Shown here: positions 25,225 to 32,902 of the stretch, one piece after another
Layout: each line of letters opens with the position of its first letter
Numbering within the stretch: position 1 is the stretch's first letter
Assembly (NCBI RefSeq): GCF_003946025.1
Contig: NZ_RHNR01000011.1
Location: forward strand, 1-53,371
Direction: 5' to 3'
Length of the DNA stretch: 53,371 nt
Source of the DNA: Lacticaseibacillus songhuajiangensis
GTDB lineage: Bacteria > Bacillota > Bacilli > Lactobacillales > Lactobacillaceae
Translations under genes and position numbers: made by a program
Notes under the pieces: model-generated
The model's database searches: none
Seen by the model: only the letters and a program-made list of their open reading frames with translations
What the model was told of the DNA's origin: nothing

Positions 25225-27009
25225 ATGCGAATAGTGAAAACCTACTGGCGCCTTTGGGTGGTGCTGGCGGTTGCAGCAGTTGCATTGGTGCTGGGCTTCG
25301 GGCTCGGCCAGCAACATGCCGCGCGCGTGCTCATCAGCACGGTAAGTCTATTACTAGCAGCGTTAATGTTCTGGGATATGGTGCAGACATTGCGCTCGGG
25401 GAAGTTTGGGGTTGATCTCCTCGCAATTACCGCTGTACTCGCCACCGTTTTGGTTGGCGAGTACTGGGCGGCACTGATTGTGCTCCTAATGCTGACCGGG
25501 GGTGACGCGCTGGAAGACTACGCGGCGCACCGCGCCAACAGTGAGTTGCGCTCACTGCTAGCGGCCAGCCCGACCAAGGCGCACCGCATGGACGGCAGCA
25601 ATTTGACCGACGTCGCGGTTAGCGACGTGGTCGTGGGTGACACACTGCTGGTGCGGCCCGGCGAAGTGGTGCCGGTTGACGCTAAAGTTGCGGATGGTAT
25701 TAGCATGGTGGATGAATCCAGCTTGACGGGTGAATCCCGGCCGGTGGAAAAGAAGCCTGGTGAGGCCGTGATGTCTGGAACGGTGAATGGGGACGCGGCA
25801 CTGACCATCGTTGCCACGGCGACGAGTGCCAACAGTCAGTACCAGAGCATTGTGGCATTGGTTAAGGAGTCCATTGCCCAACCGGCGCCTTTTGTCCGCA
25901 TGGCGGACCGCTACGCTGTGCCGTTCACCTTGGTGGCGTACATCATCGCGGGGGCGGCCTGGTTCTTCTCGGGTGACCCGGTGCGCTTGGCGGAAGTGCT
26001 GGTTGTCGCTTCGCCGTGTCCATTGATTTTGGCGGCGCCAATTGCCCTAGTGTCGGGGATGAGCCGGACCAGTCGCAACGGGATTGTGGTCAAGTCTGGG
26101 GCAGCGATTGAAAAGCTCGCCGCAGCTAAGACTGCGGCCTTCGACAAAACGGGGACCATCACCCGCGGGGTGCTGCGGGTAACCGAAGTGCACGCCAAAG
26201 AACCATTCACGGATGACCAATTGCTGACACTCGCCGCCAGCGCGGAGCACCAGTCGACGCATATTTTGGCCCGGTCACTGGTTGAAGCAGCACCTAAGAA
26301 TCTGCCGCTGGCAAAAGACGTTCGGGAAGTCACTGGTAGTGGCGTCAGTGCCATTGTGAACGACCAAGAAGTCCACGTGGGGAAAGCTGCGTATGCTGGA
26401 ATTACGCCGCAAACGGACGCGACGGCCGTCTATATTAGCGTTGCCGGTCAGTACGCTGGTTACGTGGCCTTCGCTGATGAAACGCGGCCAGAAGCCAAGG
26501 AAACGATGGACCGCTTGCACCAGTTGGGCGTGCGGGATCTCATCATGATTTCTGGCGACCGCAAGCCGATTGCCCAGCAGGTTGCGGCCGAAGTGGGTAT
26601 CGACGAAGTTTATGCCGAACAGTTGCCGGTGGACAAAATTAACATCATTAAAAACCGCAAACCGGCCGAACGTCCTGTCATCATGGTTGGGGATGGTGTG
26701 AACGACGCGCCATCGCTGACCGCAGCTGATGCGGGGATTGCCATGGGGGCGCATGGCGCCACCGCGGCAAGTGAATCCGCCGACGTTGTGATTTTGCGCG
26801 ATGATTTGGGCCACGTGGCAGATGCGGTCAAAATTTCCCGCGACACGATGCGTATTGCGCGCGAAGCCGTGCTGATTGGGATTGGCATCTGTACTGTACT
26901 GATGCTGATTGCTGCGTTTGGGGTCATTCCGGCAATCATTGGGGCAATGTTCCAAGAGGTCGTCGACACCGTTACTATTCTGTATGCATTGCGTGCGCGT
27001 AACGGCTAA
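25225..27009 (+). CDS. Heavy-metal P1B-type ATPase
   Basis: A 594-residue exporter-type ATPase. It has two N-terminal helices but no HMA domain, the actuator loop SLTGESRPVEK, the TM6 metal site SPCPL (residues 263-267), the phosphorylation site DKTGT (D307), MISGDRK, and GDGVNDAPSL. The last helix carries FQEVVDTVTILYALR, whose aspartate resembles that of Zn/Cd-type pumps. The likely role is Zn/Cd/Co-class efflux; the exact metal cannot be read from sequence. AAGGAGGAG precedes the ATG. No metalloregulator gene is adjacent. It lacks homology in its metal site to the second ATPase at 32903. Confidence 0.88.
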   Translation: MRIVKTYWRLWVVLAVAAVALVLGFGLGQQHAARVLISTVSLLLAALMFWDMVQTLRSGKFGVDLLAITAVLATVLVGEYWAALIVLLMLTGGDALEDYAAHRANSELRSLLAASPTKAHRMDGSNLTDVAVSDVVVGDTLLVRPGEVVPVDAKVADGISMVDESSLTGESRPVEKKPGEAVMSGTVNGDAALTIVATATSANSQYQSIVALVKESIAQPAPFVRMADRYAVPFTLVAYIIAGAAWFFSGDPVRLAEVLVVASPCPLILAAPIALVSGMSRTSRNGIVVKSGAAIEKLAAAKTAAFDKTGTITRGVLRVTEVHAKEPFTDDQLLTLAASAEHQSTHILARSLVEAAPKNLPLAKDVREVTGSGVSAIVNDQEVHVGKAAYAGITPQTDATAVYISVAGQYAGYVAFADETRPEAKETMDRLHQLGVRDLIMISGDRKPIAQQVAAEVGIDEVYAEQLPVDKINIIKNRKPAERPVIMVGDGVNDAPSLTAADAGIAMGAHGATAASESADVVILRDDLGHVADAVKISRDTMRIAREAVLIGIGICTVLMLIAAFGVIPAIIGAMFQEVVDTVTILYALRARNG

Positions 27010-27026
27010 TAGGGCCGGTGCCGGTA

Positions 27027-27232
27027 GCGCGCTGGTTCGGCCACGCGGTGGCAAACTGCGTGGCGGGGACCGTTTCAGCCTCCTTACGGAGTCTTCCACT
27101 GGGTGATTTGCCGCAAAACCGCCGTCAAATCTCCGCTCCCGAAAATCTCATGTGAAGCCACGGCTTGCGCCGTGTCTCCATATGAGATTTTTTTCGCCAC
27201 TCCGTTTACCACCCCTTGCCGAACCAGCGCGC
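27027..27232 (+). repeat. Family A palindromic element A6
   Basis: Outer arms GCGCGCTGGTTCGG / CCGAACCAGCGCGC (27027-27040, 27219-27232) continue as GGTGGCAAACTG.GTGGCG / CGCCAC.CCGTTTACCACC. Inside: GGGGACCG, CTCC/GGAG, TCTTCCACTGG, a GATTTG/CAAATC hairpin, GCTCCC, and AAATCTCAT/ATGAGATTT with the nested AGCC...GTCTCC arm. It begins 17 bases after the ATPase stop. Confidence 0.82.
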
Positions 27233-27342
27233 GACCTACATGAGTGTTCGCGTAGCCTCAGCAGTGACCGGTTTGACCCACCAATCACTACATGCTTTCT
27301 AGTTGAATTCAGTAGTGAGATTGCTTGATTTCGATGGAAATC

Positions 27343-27500
27343 TAGGGAGCCGACTTGGGTGAGTTTTTGCTAAAATTAGTGTCGCTGATTTTACCGAACC
27401 GACCTGCCAATCAAATACGTGTTGTTCGGTTTGACTTTCGGAAACAGGCCTGAACGGTCCCCGCCATTCAGCCTCCTGCGGCGGAGCCAAACCCGCTCGC
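27343..27500 (-). repeat. Degenerate family A element A7
   Basis: On the minus strand it keeps the GGCGGGGACCGTTCAGGCC core, outer-arm sequence GTTTGGCTCCGCCGC with a GTTTGACTTTCGG partner, and CTAGGGAGC as in A5, but the internal hairpins are eroded. It faces A6, completing a third convergent pair. The boundaries are approximate. Confidence 0.45.
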
Positions 27501-27647
27501 GGCGTGAGTACGCGATACTTGCTACACAGCCAAAGAACAAGGACTAATGAGGCATAATTTTGCTTAAGTGTGAGTTAAATCACAACGTAGTGGGGCGAAA
27601 TATGGTATTATCAGCACATAGGAAAACTATGGACTGAGGTAGAATTC

Positions 27648-28349
27648 GTGCAGAAGAAGAAAACAGAAAGTAACTTTAAGTTTATTATCGAACTGGTCGT
27701 CCTGTTCGCCGTGGTCTTCGCCGCGACGACCGCCCTTATGACCTTCGTTATCAGTAAGGACCGGGTTTCCGGGCCTTCGATGCAGCCGGGTCTGCAAAAT
27801 AACGACCGCCTCTTCTCACTGCGCATGAAAACACCTAAGCGCGGCGACATTGTGGTGCTGTACGCACCGGACGCCGTTAGTGAATCTTACTTGACGAAAA
27901 ATAACGCCACTGCTAAAGATGTCACGACCAAGAACGGAAACCTATACCTCAAGGGTAAATTGGTGCCGCTTAAGGATCACGAGCTCTACATCAAGCGGGT
28001 GATTGGGGTGGCTGGTGATACTGTGTCCGCTAAAAACAACCAGGTTTACTTGAACGGCAAGAAGCTCAAGGAATCTTACCTGAAGCCTGCTTTTGAAAAG
28101 AAGGAAATGAAGGAGTACGCCACCGCGTACGGATTGAATTACAAGGACATGAAGTTCACTAGTGACTTTAACCTCGCCACGCAGAAGAGCACGATGCGCA
28201 AAACTGTGCCGAAGAACTCCTACTTCGTGATGGGGGACAACCGTTTCGTCTCCCACGATGGCCGGGCCTTCGGGTTCATCGGGCGTAAGAACATCCAGTC
28301 AGTCGTCGTTTGGCGCTACTGGCCACTGAACAAGATGAAGATTTTCTAG
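27648..28349 (+). CDS. lepB: Signal peptidase I
   Basis: A 233-residue type I signal peptidase. A cytoplasmic basic N-terminus and a single membrane anchor (about 11-35) are followed by the catalytic serine in GPSMQPG (S44), the general-base lysine in YIKRVIGVAGD (K116), and box E GDNRFVSHDGR. It removes signal peptides from exported proteins on the outer membrane face; several such proteins are encoded in this window. The start is GTG 27648 with GAGGT eight bases upstream. TATTAT at 27606 may be the -10. It is somewhat longer than usual, from an insertion between boxes C and D. Confidence 0.93.
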   Translation: MQKKKTESNFKFIIELVVLFAVVFAATTALMTFVISKDRVSGPSMQPGLQNNDRLFSLRMKTPKRGDIVVLYAPDAVSESYLTKNNATAKDVTTKNGNLYLKGKLVPLKDHELYIKRVIGVAGDTVSAKNNQVYLNGKKLKESYLKPAFEKKEMKEYATAYGLNYKDMKFTSDFNLATQKSTMRKTVPKNSYFVMGDNRFVSHDGRAFGFIGRKNIQSVVVWRYWPLNKMKIF

Positions 28350-28368
28350 CAACCAAAATGCATGGGTT

Positions 28369-28415
28369 AAGCACCGGACGTCAACGCCAAATCGCGTTGC
28401 GGCCGGTGCTTTTTT
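28369..28415 (+). terminator. Terminator after lepB
   Basis: AAGCACCGG-CGTCAACGC / GCGTTGCGGCCGGTGCTT followed by T6 lies about 20 bases after the stop. Confidence 0.88.
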
Positions 28416-28443
28416 AATTTTTAGGGCTGATTTGCATTTATCG

Positions 28444-28473
28444 TTGCTTATTTATACATTAATAATATATTAT
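28444..28473 (+). promoter_or_regulatory. Candidate promoter of the EAL gene
   Basis: TTGCTT (28444-28449) and TATTAT (28468-28473), 18-base spacing, in an AT-rich stretch about 70 bases before the coding start. Confidence 0.45.
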
Positions 28474-28541
28474 AAATACAGGAGCTAGTTTTAGCTAAAA
28501 AGTTAATCTGAGCTGGGTGGCTTGGATGAGGGGAGGACTTC

Positions 28542-29201
28542 GTGCGTTTTTTTGCTCAGGAGCAGTATTCACCGCAACGGACGTTTGTCGGTTATGAGTT
28601 ATTTCTTAAGGAACAGGTTGCCGGTTCGTGGCGAGTGCCGCGTAGTTTCGTGAATTTGGATTTATCAGAACTTTGTCGATTAATCCGGGCGAGTCTGATT
28701 TCGATTCGGCCTGACACCCAGCTGTTGTCAGTGAACCTCGATCAACAGCAGTTTATTTTGCCGGTGTTGCCAGCGGCGTTAGGCGCGCTGGCTCGCGAAC
28801 ATCCCCAACTGGCCCTCGTCGTTGAATTAACCGAGTACGAGCAAGGGGTCGACCGGCAGGCGATTCGGCACGCGGCTGCGCAGTTTTTGGCCAATGGTGT
28901 CCAAGTTTGCCTAGACGATGTCGGTTGCGGTGCGAATAACTTGGACATGGTGAACCTGCTCGACCCGTACACGATGGAGTACAAGTTTGCTCTGCAAAAC
29001 ATGACTGACTACAACGAGCGTACCGTGCGGGCGCTGCCGGAGCTTCGCCAATGGGCGCAGCGGGCGCATAGTCGTTATAAACGGCTGACCGTTGAGGGCG
29101 TTGAATGCGAGGAAGTCTTGCAGAAGGTGTTGCCCTACAAGCCGGATTTAATCCAAGGTTATTATTTTGCAAAGCCCCACCTACTAGCTGTTAACGAGTA
29201 G
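28542..29201 (+). CDS. EAL-domain c-di-GMP phosphodiesterase
   Basis: A 219-residue single-domain EAL protein. The catalytic glutamate is kept in GYELF (residues 17-21), with VNLDQQQF, the ELTE pair, LDDVGCG (loop 6 region), the lysine in EYKF, TVEGVE, and QGYYFAKP near the C-terminus. All metal-binding and general-base positions I can align are present, so activity is plausible. The start is GTG 28542 with GGGGAGG upstream. It lies 146 bp before a GGDEF protein, forming a turnover module for c-di-GMP. Confidence 0.87.
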   Translation: MRFFAQEQYSPQRTFVGYELFLKEQVAGSWRVPRSFVNLDLSELCRLIRASLISIRPDTQLLSVNLDQQQFILPVLPAALGALAREHPQLALVVELTEYEQGVDRQAIRHAAAQFLANGVQVCLDDVGCGANNLDMVNLLDPYTMEYKFALQNMTDYNERTVRALPELRQWAQRAHSRYKRLTVEGVECEEVLQKVLPYKPDLIQGYYFAKPHLLAVNE

Positions 29202-29347
29202 GTTATAAAGCTAACACATTGCGTATAAATGTCCGCATAAAGCGTGCACATTCACAGAGACCCGTTTATAATCGTTATTAAAGTTTTAATAACGATTTTT
29301 TTGTGCGCTAATATCGCAAATTCCAAACTTGGGGGGACGAGTTTGCC

Positions 29348-31216
29348 GTGAATATGAATCATATGACCGCTGCTGCCAGTAGTGCTCCCTTAGATTGGCG
29401 CTTGTGGTTGGCCCAAATTCTCATTACTATCTTGTTTGCCGCGGGATTTAGTAACTACTACGAACGTGCATGGCACCTCGCTGTTCACGACCAGTTGCGC
29501 TGGCGGCAATATTTTTTGCGCGCGCTGCTCGCACTTGCCTGTTGCGCTATTGGCATTGAGTTGCACATGATTGGGTGGCGCGTCTTCACCAACGCGACGG
29601 GACTCATGTTCCACAACTTGGGACTGTTTGTGCTCACCATCACCTTAGTAGATAAACGCAATTCTTTGTTTGAGTTTGCAGTGAAGGTGGCGGCCACTTT
29701 ATCCATTTGGTGGATGCACCATGAGGACTATTACAGCCGGCCGCAGTTCAGCATTTCGCTCCTGCTGCTCACCGTTGCGGTTGTGGCCCTGTGGCTATTC
29801 CGTGACCAAATTCGAAATCGCGCGCTTCGCCAAATTGGCATGTACAGTTATATCGGACTGGCATTTTGGCTGTTCTTGCCGCCGCGGTCGGCAGGCTTAA
29901 TCATTACGCCAATGATTCAGCTGCAGGGGTTCTCGATGTACTTTGCGGCAACACTGCTTGTGGCGCTCGTGATGCAGTATGACCATGGCCAACTGCTTGT
30001 GAACGAAGAAAATGCGCAGGCGGCGCATTTTGATACGCTGACGAACGCCCGTAGCTACACGACTTACCGCGAGGACATCACGAAGATGTTTCAGGCGGCG
30101 GAGACAAACGGTACGCCACTGGCGCTCGCAGTAATTGATATTGACCATTTCAAGCAAATTAATGATCATTACGGGCACTTAGTTGGTGATTCACTGCTAG
30201 GTGCCGTAGCGAAGTTGATGCAAAAGACGGTGCGCGCTTATCCTGGTGAGAATGAGCTTTACCGCACAGGTGGCGAGGAATTTGTCATTGCTTTTCCAGG
30301 ACTGACGGCACTGGAGGCTGAGCCCATTTTGCATGATTGCTGGGCCGATGTACGCGGTGGTACCTTCCGTGCTGAAGGGTTTGACATCACCGTGACCGTC
30401 TCCATCGGGGTCGACCAGTACCAACTGGGGGATGAATCCAGTGATGATATTTACACCCGCAGTGACGCCTCGCTGTATCAGAGCAAACGTGACGGTCGCG
30501 ATACCATCACGATTATGGGCCAAACGGAAGATGTGCGCGTTAACCAGCCCCTTTACGCAACACGGACGTTGTTCTCACAGCACCTGATGAACATGCAGGA
30601 ACAGCCGCCCGTTTCGACCCATGAAGAGGTGCAGGTGGCCCGGTACGAATATGATCACGACCGCTGGAACTTCCCGCGCGCTTTTGTTTTGCCGGTGCAA
30701 GTGCAACTCAATTATGTGCACGACCTCTTGCAGGCCCACAAAACGACCCGCATCATGCTGCAACTGACACTTGAACAATTCCGGAGCCCAGACACCCTGC
30801 AGGCACTCGTGTCCTTCAAGGCGATGGAACCGCAACTGGCGGTGCTCGTTGTGGAGCTGGCAGAACTGCCGAGTCTAACCGAACTGGCTGATTTAGGACC
30901 ACGCTATCGGCAGTTCGATATTCGCATTGCGCTCGTTGAAATTGATCCGCGCCGGAATGTACACGAGCTGGCCAGTACTTTTCCATACATTGATGCGCTT
31001 AAGTACCGCATTGCCGACATTCGCCACGCCTTTACTGATGAAGAGGCGCAGGCGCAAACCGCGGCCTGGTACACCGCAATCGGTGATTATGACATCAACC
31101 TCGTGATTTGCGGCGTTGAGAACAGCGTTGACGCTCAGTACGCCCGTGAGGTTATTAAAGCCAAGTATCAGCAGGGTTACTACTATGACCGGCCGAACTT
31201 ACCACGATTAGCATAA
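29348..31216 (+). CDS. Membrane GGDEF diguanylate cyclase with degenerate EAL domain
   Basis: A 622-residue protein. Residues 15-215 hold about six membrane helices (sensor). The GGDEF domain follows: IDIDHFKQINDHYGHLVGD and active-site GGEEF (308-312), so diguanylate cyclase activity is likely. The C-terminal 200 residues have an EAL fold outline (VVELAELPSLTEL, ALVEIDPRR, ALKYRIAD, VICGVENSVD, QQGYYYDRP) but lack the EAL glutamate context and the DD motif; it is probably a catalytically dead, regulatory or binding domain. The start is GTG 29348 with GGGGGG upstream. It pairs with the EAL protein before it. Confidence 0.9.
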   Translation: MNMNHMTAAASSAPLDWRLWLAQILITILFAAGFSNYYERAWHLAVHDQLRWRQYFLRALLALACCAIGIELHMIGWRVFTNATGLMFHNLGLFVLTITLVDKRNSLFEFAVKVAATLSIWWMHHEDYYSRPQFSISLLLLTVAVVALWLFRDQIRNRALRQIGMYSYIGLAFWLFLPPRSAGLIITPMIQLQGFSMYFAATLLVALVMQYDHGQLLVNEENAQAAHFDTLTNARSYTTYREDITKMFQAAETNGTPLALAVIDIDHFKQINDHYGHLVGDSLLGAVAKLMQKTVRAYPGENELYRTGGEEFVIAFPGLTALEAEPILHDCWADVRGGTFRAEGFDITVTVSIGVDQYQLGDESSDDIYTRSDASLYQSKRDGRDTITIMGQTEDVRVNQPLYATRTLFSQHLMNMQEQPPVSTHEEVQVARYEYDHDRWNFPRAFVLPVQVQLNYVHDLLQAHKTTRIMLQLTLEQFRSPDTLQALVSFKAMEPQLAVLVVELAELPSLTELADLGPRYRQFDIRIALVEIDPRRNVHELASTFPYIDALKYRIADIRHAFTDEEAQAQTAAWYTAIGDYDINLVICGVENSVDAQYAREVIKAKYQQGYYYDRPNLPRLA

Positions 31217-31228
31217 AACACCATCTGG

Positions 31229-31258
31229 CCGCGTCCTGAATGCAAGGACGCGGTTTTT
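31229..31258 (+). terminator. Terminator after the GGDEF gene
   Basis: CCGCGTCCT / AGGACGCGG with a six- to seven-base loop and TTTTT. Confidence 0.85.
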
Positions 31259-31343
31259 GTGTGGACAGTGAGTGGCCAGCTGTCACTTACATCTGGCAAG
31301 TTGGTGCGCTACGCTATTGCTAGTGAACAAGGAGGTCGCAATT

Positions 31344-32516
31344 GTGAATGAACTGGCGAATTCGAGTTTTATTTTGCCTGACGACGCGCAGATGACGGGG
31401 CAGCAGCGCCAGCTTGAAGACGAACTGTTTGCCTTTATTGACGCACACCAGGACGATGCAGAATGTGCTGTATTCTTGCTGCGCGGGGATGCGGGCTCGG
31501 GCAAAAGTGCCGTACTCGCGCAGGTGTTCACCCACTTGCAGGCACGCGGCCGCGGCGATAACCACCTGCTGGTGAACCACAACGAAATGTTGAAGGTCTA
31601 TAAAGAGGTGGCGGCGGACAGTCCGGCGCTACGCAAGAAGGATTTCGAGAAACCCACGCCCTTCATCAACCGGATGCAAAAGGCGGGTACCCGCGCGGAT
31701 GTGGTGTTCGTGGATGAGGCGCACCTACTGCTCAGCCGCAGCGACCCCTATAATCGCTACCGCGGCAGCAATCAAATCCAGGATTTGCTGCAACTCACGC
31801 ACGTGTTGGTGCTGGTCGTGGATTTCAATCAGGTGGTGAAGCTCAAGAGTCACTGGAACGAGACGCGCTTGCGGGCCACTCTGGCCGGTCACCCCGTGCA
31901 GGAGTTCCGCTTAACGCAGCAGCTGCGCATGCAAAATGCGGCGGTGAGCGCGTGGATCAATGACTTGATTGCCGGTAAGTTGCGGCCATTACCACAGCCG
32001 CAAGATTACGAACTACGGCTGTTCAATGATGGCCAGCCTTTGTATGACTGGGTGCAAGTACGCGACCGGCAGTATGGGCTCGCGCGACTCATTGCGACCA
32101 GCGACTTTCCATTTCGGGTGTTTGATGATAAGCAGTGGTTTGTCGATGCGGGGAGTCTGCATTTGCCTTGGGACAAAATTAACTTTACGGACCGACCATG
32201 GGCGGGGCGCCCCGAAACCTTGCACGAGGTGGGTTCCATTTACACGATTCAGGGCTTTGATCTCAATTACGCTGGGGTGATTCTTGGTCCGAGCATCGAT
32301 TATGACCCGCAGGCAGACCGTGTGGTGACCGTACCAGCACGTTTTGAGGACCAGGAGGCGATGCGCAAACGGGGAGACTTAGCCAATCCTGATGCTGCTG
32401 TGCGGGCGCTGATTATGCATACCGTTAATATTTTGCTAAAGCGCGGCCGTATGGGACTGGGAATTTACGCCGTGAATCCGCGACTAAGGCAGCGGCTGGC
32501 GGAACTGAATCGTTAA
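31344..32516 (+). CDS. DUF2075 P-loop ATPase/helicase-like protein
   Basis: A 390-residue superfamily 1-like ATPase. Walker A GDAGSGKS (48-55), Walker B DVVFVDEAHLLLS, a sensor region VLVVDFNQVV, and the C-terminal TIQGFDLNYAGVILGPS motif resembling helicase motif VI of DUF2075 proteins. The role is unknown; relatives occur in accessory and defence-associated loci but also as core genes. GTG 31344 has AAGGAGG nine bases upstream. It is flanked by terminators, so it is probably expressed alone. It is followed by the family B pair B1-B2. Confidence 0.8.
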   Translation: MNELANSSFILPDDAQMTGQQRQLEDELFAFIDAHQDDAECAVFLLRGDAGSGKSAVLAQVFTHLQARGRGDNHLLVNHNEMLKVYKEVAADSPALRKKDFEKPTPFINRMQKAGTRADVVFVDEAHLLLSRSDPYNRYRGSNQIQDLLQLTHVLVLVVDFNQVVKLKSHWNETRLRATLAGHPVQEFRLTQQLRMQNAAVSAWINDLIAGKLRPLPQPQDYELRLFNDGQPLYDWVQVRDRQYGLARLIATSDFPFRVFDDKQWFVDAGSLHLPWDKINFTDRPWAGRPETLHEVGSIYTIQGFDLNYAGVILGPSIDYDPQADRVVTVPARFEDQEAMRKRGDLANPDAAVRALIMHTVNILLKRGRMGLGIYAVNPRLRQRLAELNR

Positions 32517-32523
32517 TGTGATG

Positions 32524-32558
32524 ACACCTGCGTGGCCTGGCTGCGCGGGTGTTTTTTT
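32524..32558 (+). terminator. Terminator after the DUF2075 gene
   Basis: ACACCTGCG / CGCGGGTGT around an eleven-base loop, with T7. Confidence 0.85.
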
Positions 32559-32586
32559 GCACTTTTGAGCAGCCTAGTCGCGCTAC

Positions 32587-32685
32587 CTGGGGCTGGTCCT
32601 CAACATGTAAGGTGACCCGGAGATAAATCCTAAAATCGGGATTTACCTCCGAGCCACCTTACATGACCGGACCAAACCGCCCCAG
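32587..32685 (+). repeat. Family B hairpin element B1
   Basis: A long imperfect hairpin: CTGGGGC / GCCCCAG outer, GGTCCTCAACATGTAAGGTG with CACCTTACATGACCGGACC, and the apical constant AAATCC-TAAAATC-GGGATTT. The linker CCGCAGCCTTTTTCAGTCGCGCTC follows and leads directly into B2. Variants of it recur at other copies. Confidence 0.8.
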
Positions 32686-32706
32686 TCCGCAGCCTTTTTC
32701 AGTCGC

Positions 32707-32815
32707 GCTCAAAAGAGCAGAATGCTAACATACAAGCCAGCTCTGGCCAAAATCTTAAGCCCGAGATTTTAGCCAGAGCTACCTTGTATATCGCATTCTG
32801 GGCGCCCTTTTGAGC
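32707..32815 (+). repeat. Family B hairpin element B2
   Basis: Outer GCTCAAAAG / CTTTTGAGC, AGAATGC / GCATTCT, AACATACAAG / CTTGTATATC, stem AGCTCTGGC / GCCAGAGCT and apex AAAATCTTAAGCCCGAGATTTT. It has the same orientation as B1, in tandem. It ends 15 bases before the regulatory box of the CPG ATPase. Confidence 0.8.
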
Positions 32816-32830
32816 AGCCTTTTTCTGAAC

Positions 32831-32872
32831 TTGACCCGCGTCAAGGTGACTTTGACCGAATCCCCTTATTCT
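32831..32872 (+). promoter_or_regulatory. Crp/Fnr-type box and promoter of the CPG ATPase
   Basis: TTGACCCGCGTCAA (32831-32844) is a 14-bp TTGAC-N4-GTCAA palindrome. TATTCT at 32867-32872 can be the -10; the predicted start near 32879 puts the box centre at about -41.5. Confidence 0.55.
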
Positions 32873-32902
32873 AGAACCATCAGATGCGAGGGGGTCACCA
32901 TT

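Noticed and set aside
32810..32902. N-terminal extension of the GCPG ATPase by 31 residues
   Set aside because: It overlaps the operator and promoter and lacks a binding site, whereas ATG 32903 has AGGGGG at eight bases.
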